Shown piece after piece: positions 12,403 to 22,023 of a stretch of DNA of 22,023 nt. The position numbers and the translations under genes are program-made. The stretch spans positions 1 through 22,023 of the forward strand of contig JAYMTF010001655.1 of assembly GCA_036897485.1 (NCBI GenBank), written 5' to 3'. The stretch comes from Pelargonium nanum. Lineage: Eukaryota > Streptophyta > Magnoliopsida > Geraniales > Geraniaceae. The notes beneath the pieces are model-generated. The model was not told where the DNA came from, searched no databases, and saw only the letters and a list, made by a program, of their open reading frames with translations. Positions within the stretch are counted from its first letter, which is position 1, and the number at the start of each line of letters is the position of its first letter.

Positions 12403-12615
12403 CTCCCTCCCTACTAAAATGAGTGTACATGTGTTTACCGTTACTTTTCCTCCTACATCCCATGCGCAGTTCAGATTAGGTTTTTCTTTAGTGCATAAGT
12501 GATAAGAGTAATATGAGAAAAACAAATTATATAATAAACTAAAAATAGAAACATGACACTTATTTTGGGACACAAAATTTAGACAAACAGGACACTCATT
12601 TTGGGACGGAGGGAG
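12403..12615. mobile_element. Stowaway MITE (Tc1/mariner-type), 213 bp
   Basis: The element starts ctccctccctactaaaatga and ends tcattttgggacggagggag, which are inverted repeats of the classic plant Stowaway terminus. Both sides are flanked by the dinucleotide TA (12401-12402 and 12616-12617), the expected target duplication. It is non-coding and would depend on a transposase encoded elsewhere. It lies between the 3' ends of the SAC and RPSA genes and may fall within one of their untranslated regions. Just beyond it, 12629-12653 repeats a right-end-like word (acactcattttgattttgag), suggesting a fragment of a second copy. Confidence 0.85.
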
Positions 12616-12971
12616 TATCATATAATACACTCATTTTGATTTTGAGACGAGATAAAACAAAGAAACAAATATAGAAACTCAACCAAATGGAGTTCCATTA
12701 TAGGCCACAAAAGATATTCAAGATTTTAGCTCCAGTATCAAAATCAATACTAAGGTTAAGTAATACATGAAAAGAAATAAAAATAAAGCTGGAATTGAAC
12801 AAGTGCAAGCTTCAATATAGCATTTAACATAATATGAATGTCGAAACAAAATTTCTCTGGAATTCTAAAACTGTGAGAGCAGACAAATAAGTTCATATTC
12901 CCAACCAAATATGAAAAGTAAGTCATCCAAGCAAAACCATAACTTGTAAATGTTGCTCAGAGAAACGACAT
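12616..12971 (-). other. 3' flank / untranslated region of RPSA
   Basis: AT-rich sequence immediately downstream (minus strand) of the RPSA stop. It probably contains the RPSA 3' untranslated region, but no polyadenylation signal could be chosen with confidence. No gene was seen. Confidence 0.45.
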
Positions 12972-15524
<2,553 letters not shown>

Positions 15525-15745
15525 GATTCTCTTCGGTAGCTGCTGCGGCAAAAACCCTAATCCTTTTGCTGTAACTGCGCAGAGCTTGAAGAAGCAAAAT
15601 GAGAGGCCAGGCCAGTGAATATCTATACCCCTTATAAAGCTTCACAAACCCTAGATGATTGAAGTTACGATTTTACCCTGCTTGAAGTACAATATTACGA
15701 ATGTGTCCCGCAGCTCATAGTTTTTGGGCCTAGTGGGCTTTCTGG
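15525..15745 (-). promoter_or_regulatory. RPSA promoter and leader: telo-boxes, site II motifs, TATA
   Basis: Reading upstream from the RPSA start: AAACCCTAA telo-box-type motif in the leader (15552-15560); TATA-like ttataaa at 15632-15638, about 110 bp from the ATG, putting the transcription start near 15600 in a pyrimidine-rich stretch; a second AAACCCTA at 15646-15653; then two site II motifs, TGGGCC at 15725-15730 and TGGGCT at 15734-15739. Telo-boxes plus site II motifs are the known signature of plant ribosomal-protein and other growth-linked promoters, with site II bound by TCP-type factors. The motif calls are direct; the regulation is by family analogy. Confidence 0.75.
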
Positions 15746-15810
15746 ATTTATAGCCCCATTGGTCACTCCAATTGTCCATTGAGGAGAAAATACAAACCTA
15801 ATAAAATTCA

Positions 15811-16119
15811 GGTGAAACACCCAATTTAGCCCTCAAACTTTCGTGTTTTGACTTAACTTGATCCCTAGTTTTTTAATAAAACGTTGTCTCTGAACTTTCG
15901 TGTTTTTATCCAATTTGGTCCCTCAACATTTGATATAAACTCTAAAGGCAATGACCATTTCGGGTCAATATGTGAGTCCAATGACCGTTTTAGGCAAAAA
16001 AAAAATCATGGACCTAATTGGGTGAAAAAACGAAAATTAAATGACCAAATTGGGTAAAAAAATAAGGATCAAATTGGGTCGAGACATCAAAGTTCATGGA
16101 CCAAATTGAGTTTTTTACT
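15811..16119. mobile_element. Older Mutator-like foldback element, 309 bp, related to the 1756 copy
   Basis: The left end reads ggtgaaacacccaattt and the right end, inverted, reads agtaaaaaactcaattt. The interior repeats the same modules as the element at 1756 ('aatttggtccctcaac', 'gaccaaattgggta') arranged as an imperfect palindrome. The flanking 9-mers taaaattca and aagaattta agree at six of nine positions, compatible with an eroded target duplication. Arms are more diverged than in the first copy, so this insertion is probably older. It has no coding capacity. It lies between the RPSA promoter and the plus-strand DUF295 gene. Confidence 0.65.
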
Positions 16120-16752
16120 AAGAATTTATCATTCGAGTTGAGTTAAATTTTTTACGATTGTTTGGAAATTGTCTAGTCTTAACTTAATTTGCAGGAGTTA
16201 TGTCATGCATATTTTGGGCTTACAATGCAAATATGAGTTTATCTTCGCTACAAAATTTGATTGGATTTATCTTGTGCGACTTAAACTTGTAAGAAAAACA
16301 TATTGAGTTATAATCTACCATACGATTTTGATTTTAATTGTCAACTTCTATAGGTGCCAATTTGAAAGTCCGAGTTTACTATCTATGATTTTAATCAAAA
16401 AGGTCTAACTCGACCATAAAAGAGAGCGGATTGTGTGATCGCATGTCAAACCGAGCTCAATTTTGATTTACCGTGGAAAATGCGATGAGTTGTTTAGCTC
16501 GACCAGTAAGAAGTGATTGAGTGTACTTTATGTGACTTGGATCCGCAAATTCTTGGATAGTGGACATTCATTTTCTTACAAATTCGTTACAAAACACTCA
16601 TATAAGATGGAAAATTATTTAAAACATATAGTATGTTATAAATTTTGGTCCAATTGATTTCAAGTTATGTGCTCTAGACCATGTGTCTCTTTATTTATAT
16701 GTACACGTTAGGGTTTGTGAAAGACCTGCAAATTGAATATTGAAGTTCGGAG
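16120..16752 (+). promoter_or_regulatory. Upstream region and core promoter of the plus-strand DUF295 gene
   Basis: 16120-16680 is AT-rich with no recognised feature. A TATA-like ttatttatatg lies at 16691-16701, and TTAGGGTTT, a telo-box in reverse orientation, at 16708-16716. Only about 50 bp separate the TATA-like box from the ATG at 16753, so the leader would be very short, or another box is used. Confidence 0.4.
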
Positions 16753-18249
16753 ATGGCAAGTACTTTGTTGAGCGAATCGGTGAGCTACATCCCAGCCGCC
16801 GGCGGTTATGGTTTTCGTAACCGACGACGACCGCTTCACGGCGGTAGCACCTGTCGTTTTGGCTCCAAACGACCGGTCGCATATCCTCCTCTCCGAGCAT
16901 CGACACCGTCCTCAACAGCCGTCATATCCGATCCACCGTCACCGGCGACCTCTCCGCCGCCGGATCACAACGCGTCGCCGCTGCCGCTGCTTCTCCTGCC
17001 GCCGGATGTTTTGGACAAGAAATGTTCTCAAGATCCAAAAGCAGAGAAAAAGGAAGATAAGTTCACATTCTATTCACTGTCAAAAATGGAGAATGTGACG
17101 GTGGAGAAGAACCAGAGATCTTGGCGGCGGGACCAGATCCGAGACGCGCACTGGATCGGGTCGTCCAAGGGATGGGTCATGTGCATGAACCGCCGCGACT
17201 GCAACCTCTACCTCTTCAACCCCTTGTCTCCTTCCACCTCTCCGATCATCCCTCTCCCGCCGATTGAATCTCTCGAAGGTGTCACCGCCCGCAACTTCCG
17301 CCGCCGGAAATCGTGTCACGACGTAACCGACCGGTCGTCAACGGTGCTCGATTTCGAGTTCGTTCTCGAAGACTGGTTCGAATACGATGATGAGAGTAAT
17401 AAGAAATGGTTCGAAGTCTCACTGCCTTATCGTCCGTCGGTAACTGCCCCGGCGGAAGAACTGGTAAACAAGGGTTTCATCTCGAAAATCTCAGTCTCCT
17501 CCGCCCTGACATCTCCGTCGAGCAACTACGAGGATCTCAGGAACTGCATGGTCGCAATCACCTATGGATTGTCCGACAAATTGGCCGTTTGTAGACTCGG
17601 AGACAGAATTTGGACTTCCATAGATGGATCCGGGTACAAAGAAATTATGTTCTCGAGATATGAAAATTTGAAATTATTTGTCATCACTCGATCCGGTCAC
17701 ATTGGATGGTGCCAGTTAAACCCTACTAATTCATCTCAGGATTGGTACAAAATCCCCGATGTGCCCAATGTTGTTGATGAGGTCGATGTGCCTAGAGATG
17801 AACTACTAACCTATCTCGCAGAGTCTGCAACGGAGCCTAACCATCTCTTAATAGTTACTATCCGGAGCTATTGCGACGATACCTGTGGGTGCGCGCACAA
17901 GCTGAATTTGTCGGATCCTAATCCGAAGAAAACTTGGGCGCGAGTGAAACATCTCGAGGATCAAACCTTGTTTATTGGGGACTTTAGCGAGACATTGTCT
18001 GTTCCTGCTGCTCAGCTTCCACCTAAAGTGAATCCAAGCTATATTTACTACTCTAACTTTAGGAAATGTGAGTTGGGTGTCCTCACTTTGGAGGACAGCC
18101 CCAAGGACATTGATGAGGAAATTGAAGCATATAAGGGTCTTCTTATTGATCTTCCTCCTAAACAGAGATTTTCATATAGGATTTGGATGGAGAGGTATAG
18201 GAAGGATAGTGAAGGATGGCTCCTATGGGTTGCACCACATCCTTGGTAG
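16753..18249 (+). CDS. DUF295 / KIB1-4 beta-propeller protein, no F-box, intronless
   Basis: A single open frame of 498 residues. The KIB1-4 (DUF295) signature is visible: PLPLLLLPPDVLDKK (about 76-90), FTFYSLSK, then HWIGSSKGWVMCMNRRDCNL and YLFNPLSPST from residue 133, IIPLPPIESLEG, an IMFSRYENLKLFVITRSGHI strand region, DQTLFIGDFSETL at 403-415, and the closing blade NPSYIYYSNF followed by LTLED. Plant DUF295 proteins are often F-box proteins; here the first 75 residues show no F-box. Instead they are rich in Arg, Ser, Pro and Thr with few acidic residues, which could be an organellar transit peptide (inference). Beyond the usual propeller is a tail, RIWMERYRKDSEGWLLWVAP and HPW (476-498), which the neighbouring paralog also keeps. 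The first half is much GC-richer than the flanks. Function is unknown. The inverted paralog downstream shows it arose by, or took part in, a local duplication. Confidence 0.85.
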   Translation: MASTLLSESVSYIPAAGGYGFRNRRRPLHGGSTCRFGSKRPVAYPPLRASTPSSTAVISDPPSPATSPPPDHNASPLPLLLLPPDVLDKKCSQDPKAEKKEDKFTFYSLSKMENVTVEKNQRSWRRDQIRDAHWIGSSKGWVMCMNRRDCNLYLFNPLSPSTSPIIPLPPIESLEGVTARNFRRRKSCHDVTDRSSTVLDFEFVLEDWFEYDDESNKKWFEVSLPYRPSVTAPAEELVNKGFISKISVSSALTSPSSNYEDLRNCMVAITYGLSDKLAVCRLGDRIWTSIDGSGYKEIMFSRYENLKLFVITRSGHIGWCQLNPTNSSQDWYKIPDVPNVVDEVDVPRDELLTYLAESATEPNHLLIVTIRSYCDDTCGCAHKLNLSDPNPKKTWARVKHLEDQTLFIGDFSETLSVPAAQLPPKVNPSYIYYSNFRKCELGVLTLEDSPKDIDEEIEAYKGLLIDLPPKQRFSYRIWMERYRKDSEGWLLWVAPHPW

Positions 18250-18331
18250 CTGCCTAATTGGCCAATTAATAATATTATTAGAGTAACTTATTTTTAGTAG
18301 TTATTTATGTTATTTTCGTACTTTTGTTTCT

Positions 18332-18600
18332 ATTGCATTAGATTATTCATTACTAGAAGTTTTGTTCGTCTTTTAAAGTAATGAATCATTTTACATTTAT
18401 CCATGATTACGGTTCGGTCTCAACTACATTTTGTAAAAAATAATGAATCATTTTACATTTATCTATGATAAAGGTTTGATTTCAACTACATTTTGTCAAT
18501 AATAATGAATCATTTTACATTTTGCTATAGATTTTTCATTACTAGAAGTTTTGTTAGTACATCTAATTTACATTTATCTATGCTAACGGTTTGGTTTAAA
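18332..18600. repeat. About 62-bp tandem repeat between the two DUF295 genes
   Basis: The unit beginning taatgaatcattttacattt starts at 18379, 18441 and 18503, exactly 62 bp apart, with the third unit interrupted after about 20-25 bp and a diverged partial unit at 18564. A block of about 40 bp containing ttcattactagaagttttg is present before the array (18346) and again inside it (18535), 189 bp apart, which suggests a higher-order duplication of about three units. It lies just downstream of the plus-strand gene, probably in its 3' untranslated or termination region. Confidence 0.8.
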
Positions 18601-18913
18601 TTGACAAATTAGATTTGAATTAGTGGGCACCCAAAGTTCGATTTATATATTTTTCATGTCAAGTCAAGCAAATACATACGAATCTACACATTTTACTCGT
18701 AACACTTGATTCTAATCCATAAATTCAAAACCGAAAGATCAAGAATATGCGCGCGGCGCCGGAAATGACTCAAGGTCACAAAATAAACATAGGTAAAGCA
18801 ATTCATAAGTTTCTTTTGATATTAAACTCAAATAACTAGAGCAAAATGAAAATAGATAGTGTGGACACTAAACAAAATAGCAATGTATGACTACTAGTTA
18901 GCCAATTAGGTAG
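18601..18913. other. Spacer between convergent DUF295 3' ends
   Basis: AT-rich spacer apart from a short GC-rich island at 18748-18763 (tgcgcgcggcgccgg). No gene was seen. It should contain the 3' end of the minus-strand copy's transcript. Confidence 0.5.
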
Positions 18914-20311
18914 CTACCAAGGATAAGTTGCAACCCAAAGGAGCCATCCTTCAGTATCCTTCCTGTACCTCTTCATCCAAGCCCTGTATGTCCATTTCCC
19001 CTTGCTAGGAAGACGATCGATACGAAGACCCTGATATGCTTCAATTTCCTCGTCAAAATCCTCAACATCATCCTCCAAAGCGTACGCACCCAACTCAGTA
19101 ACCCTAAAATTAGCGGAGTAAATATAATTGGGCTTCAGTACTTTATGTGGAAGCTGAGGAGTAGGAACACACAATGTCTCGCTGAAATCCCCTATAAACA
19201 AGGTTTGATCGTCGAGACTATCCACTCGCACCCACGTTTTGTTCGGATCCAATAAGTTCATTTTGAATACATGCACAAAGTTGTAGCGACGGCCCCAAAC
19301 TATAGCCATTATCAAATGGTCAGGCTCCGTCGCAGACTCCACCATAAAAGGCAGTACCAGCTCATCATCTTTCCCGGCCTCCCCGCGATCAACATCAGGC
19401 AATCTGGGGATCTCTTCCCATTTCTGGCATGATTTTGTGAGGTCTAATTGGCACTACATGATTCGATGAAACCAAGAGATTTTAAATAATTTCAAATTAT
19501 CATGTCTTGAGAACATAATCTGTCTGTATTTGTATCCCTCTATGGGACTCCAAGAGCTGTCTCCAAGTTTACAAATGGCCAATTCGCGTATTAATCCATG
19601 GACGATTGCGACAATGCAGTTACTGAGATCGTCTGTTGGGGCGGAGGAGACGGACATTGCTTCAATGAAGCCCCGGTTGACCAGATCTTCCGATGGGACA
19701 GTTACCGGACATTCATACTTCTCGCCCGGACAGAAGTACCAAACATCGAGAACGAACTCACAGCCGAGCACCGAAGATGGGCTCTCAGTCTCCGATACGC
19801 GGCGGCGGACGCCGCGGAGGGTTTCTATAGGAGGAAGAGGAATTATGGGAGTAGAAGGGGACAAAGGGTTACAGAGGTAGAGGTTGCAGTCGCAGCGGCT
19901 CATGAACATGATCCATCCCTTGGACGTCCCGATCCAGTGAGCGTCGTCGACAATCTGGTTCTTCTCCACCGCCACATGCTCAGTTTTTGACAGTGAATAA
20001 AATGCGTAATCTGATTTTGGATCTACACATACTTCCTTGTTCAAAATATGCGGCGGCAGGAGCAGCGGCACCGATGGCGCCGTGAAATCGGACGGCGGAG
20101 AGCTTGCCGCCGGTGATGGTCGATCGGATCTGACAGATGTTGAGGAAGGAGAAGAGCCGGACGTTACTCGGAGTGGACGATATGCGACCGGTCGTTTGGA
20201 ATATAAACGACAGGTGCTAGTGCCGAGAAGCAGTCGGAATCGGCCATAACCGCCACCAGCGGCCGGACTGGTCTTCACCGATCCGCTCAACAGACCACTT
20301 GGCATCTCCAT
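18914..20311 (-). pseudogene. DUF295 / KIB1-4 paralog interrupted by one in-frame TAG
   Basis: An inverted copy of the gene at 16753, alignable from start to stop. The start at 20311 (MEMPSGLLSGSVKTSPAAGG) matches MASTLLSESVSYIPAAGG; a second ATG six bases in is equally possible. Shared blocks include HWIGTSKGWIM, NLYLCNPLSPST, IIPLPPIETL, IMFSRHDNLKLF, DQTLFIGDFSETL and the tail YRKDTEGWLLWVA. After 285 codons a TAG at 19456-19454 sits where the other copy has TGG (Trp, in HIGWCQL against HRIM-stop-CQL). The same frame then stays open to the normal stop at 18914, with no frameshift. It is a few tens of residues shorter than its partner through small in-frame gaps in the middle. The 285-residue product would lose the last blades and the Trp-rich tail. 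A young pseudogene, a null allele or a base error are all possible. The other single-exon features match its partner. Confidence 0.8.
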
Positions 20312-20438
20312 TTTTTTTCACAAAGAACTGTATGTGTGTATATAAATAAATAAATAAATAAAAATGAAGTTCACGCCTAGTAAAGAATTGAACATGTAGG
20401 AACCCTAGTACTTTATACTCTGTCACAAAATAATTAAC
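20312..20438 (-). promoter_or_regulatory. Core promoter of the minus-strand DUF295 copy with (AAAT)n tract
   Basis: On the minus strand an (ATTT)n microsatellite at about 20345-20363 runs into a TATA-like tttatata (about 20338-20347), about 30 bp upstream of the first ATG at 20311. This region has no obvious similarity to the promoter of the plus-strand copy, so homology seems to stop near the start codon. Confidence 0.4.
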
Positions 20439-20828
20439 ATGTTTCATTTGTATTTTTATCTCTCTTTATCATTTTTTTGTCGAAATTCCGAACTAACAAG
20501 GCGTGGTAGGTGGATTTCCGCTCACAACTGTACTTGGGATACCGCAAAGAAAGATCAGCTCTCATTTGTATCAAACTTTTCAACACCTACAAGAGACATC
20601 TTGAGAAAGCTGGCTAGAAAAAGTAATATATCTTTTTATGAATCGGAGCCTCCCACAACACCTTCATATAATTATGTTGCTGTATACAAACCGGTTTTTT
20701 TCAACACCGACATCTATGAATCCGACTGTGACCTGAGACTGAATGAGATGTTTAGAATTTCCTTACTTGAATCCCTATCTTATAGAGCTCCCATCTTGTT
20801 CACCCCTACCACAAGACTAACAACGTAA
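20439..20828 (+). other. Unrecognised 129-codon open frame
   Basis: Starts MFHLYFYLSLSFFCRNSELT and ends PILFTPTTRLTT. The composition from residue 20 on is protein-like, with charged and polar residues and less AT than the flanks, but I recognise no domain. No promoter, splice context or conserved motif supports it. It may be chance, an exon of an unseen gene or part of an old repeat. Confidence 0.2.
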
Positions 20829-21096
20829 CCCATTTGCCCTTATATCCTCCCAATTATTGGCCACGACCACCTCTCGTAACATCGATCAGAAACCCTCCAC
20901 GGTTTGAACCTACAAGTCCAACAAGATTCGAATACTCACTCCCAAACGTACTCGCATAAAACAACACGTCTTTAGCATGTCTTGTGCAACCCAAATACAT
21001 CTACAAACATAACTTATATTATTTTTCGAAGGCGCATTTAACAAGGGGCAACTCGGGAAGAACTTACTCTAAAAGGTTTGACAAATTATTTTTTTT
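20829..21096. other. Intergenic DNA, nothing recognised
   Basis: Less AT-rich than the left flank but no element ends, open frame or RNA gene could be identified. Confidence 0.5.
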
Positions 21097-22023
21097 TGGT
21101 TTATTGGTCAAAAAGGTCCCCCAACTTGTAAAAAGTGACTGATTTAGTCCCTAAACTATGAATAAGCTAGTTAGGTCCCTGAACTTTTCATTTTGGGTCA
21201 ATTTAGTCCATTCCGTTAGTTTGGGTTAACTTACCGTTAACTCCAATGACATGGCGCTGATGTGGACGCTATCGTGTTACTTTAAATAATTATAAAATAA
21301 TTTAGTTACACACGTGCCACTGAGATAAAAAAATTAATATTCAAATTAAATTATAATACGTGGCACAAGTTAAGTGGTTTGGAAAATTATTATATAATTC
21401 GTTTTTTTTTACTCTTTTATCCTTAATTTTCCTTTTCCATTTCTGCCATCTCCTCTTTCATTTTTTTCTTTTTTCTTTTTGAAGCCACCATCTTCCTCTT
21501 TCTTCTTGCTCTGCAATTGAAGGTCTCAGTGTTCTTATATTTATTTTGCAATCTACTCCTATTTTGAATTAGTGATATTCTTTTCAATAATCCATATATT
21601 GAGCCAATAATAAATGTGGAAAACGAGAGGAGTGTTCTCTGCTGGAAATTTAAGCTCGGCAGTTTAGAATATTTAGGGTTTGAATTAAAATAGTAATAAG
21701 AAGAAATTGAAGAAGAAAATAGGATTTCGTAGGCTATTTTTTTTGCAGCCGATGCAGATGCTATTGATTAGAAAGCACAAGATGTAGAAGAATTCTACAT
21801 ATTTGGGGAAGAAGGAAGGAAGAAGATGGTGAAATGTCAAAAAGAAAGAAAATGAAGGATAAAATTGTAAAAGCAAAATTAAAAATATTATAATAATTTT
21901 CTAACTCAATTAAAATGTGCCACGTATTATATTTTAAAACTAGCTTTTCCACCCGACGATGCTTGGGTTTGTCCTGTTAATTTAGTCATTTGAATTTCAC
22001 TTTAAAATTAGAATAACTTTGTT
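21097..22023. mobile_element. Mutator-like element with long inverted arms, cut by the window edge
   Basis: The left part from about 21097 carries the modules aaaaaggtcccccaac, ttaggtccctgaactttt and tttgggtcaatttagtcc, then taacttaccgttaactcc and catggcgctgatgtgg, typical of long plant MULE termini. An inverted repeat of more than 100 bp follows: 21346-21500 (aatacgtggcacaagtt ... ccaccatcttcctc) against about 21800-21938 read in reverse (aatacgtggcacatttt ... caccatcttcttcc). The 300 bp between the arms is AT-rich and without a transposase-like frame, so this is non-autonomous. The outer part of the right arm is not seen inside the window. Superfamily is inferred. Confidence 0.55.
21940..22023 (-). 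mobile_element. Possible Helitron 3' end, body extending past the window
   Basis: Read on the minus strand, acccaagcatcgtcgggt, an imperfect short hairpin resembling common plant Helitron termini, is followed within about 10 bases by CTAG and then T. This is the expected order for a Helitron 3' end (hairpin, CTRR, host T). The homology of the surrounding MULE right arm stops at the same place, at about 21939. The hairpin is decayed and the 5' end is outside the window. Confidence 0.35.

Noticed and set aside
16691-17319. Overlapping frames of 60-96 codons inside the DUF295 gene on both strands
   Set aside because: GC-rich shadows of the 498-codon frame; only that frame matches a family and has a conserved paralog.
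18748-18763. GC-rich island between the DUF295 genes as a regulatory site
   Set aside because: A single short run of alternating GC with no partner motif, stem or gene context.
19530-20249. Plus-strand frames of 70-130 codons across the minus-strand DUF295 copy
   Set aside because: Antisense shadows; the minus strand carries the recognisable protein.

Overview
The window is nuclear DNA of a flowering plant, most likely a eudicot. It has AT-rich intergenic DNA, multi-exon genes with short GT-AG introns, a ribosomal-protein promoter with telo-box and TGGGCC/T (site II) motifs, Stowaway-type MITEs and Mutator-like foldback elements. I cannot name the species from the sequence. All functional calls rest on reading the translated protein; no database was searched.

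Layout. 1-3600 is gene-poor AT-rich DNA with diverged short repeats and one well-preserved 379-bp Mutator-like foldback element that has an exact 9-bp target duplication. 3620-11736 (+) is a 16-exon gene for a SAC-domain phosphoinositide phosphatase of the plant SAC2-SAC5 (FIG4-like) clade, with the catalytic CX5R motif intact. 12972-15524 (-) is a five-exon gene for 40S ribosomal protein SA (uS2), convergent with the SAC gene; a Stowaway MITE lies between them. 15525-15740 is the RPSA promoter and 5' leader. A second, older Mutator-like foldback element (15811-16119) separates it from the next gene.

16753-20311 holds two paralogous, intronless DUF295/KIB1-4 beta-propeller genes arranged tail to tail. 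The plus-strand copy is open over 498 codons. The minus-strand copy carries one in-frame TAG where the other has Trp, but is otherwise open to the same C-terminal tail, so it is a recent pseudogene, a null allele or a sequence error. A tandem repeat of about 62 bp lies between the two 3' ends. From about 21097 to the right edge is another Mutator-like element with long inverted arms, apparently interrupted at 21940 by a Helitron-like end that runs out of the window.

The genes are unrelated housekeeping or plant-family genes and do not form a pathway. I see no new multi-gene system. The most informative feature is the inverted DUF295 pair with its single stop: the copies could form a double-stranded transcript and supply small RNA against each other.
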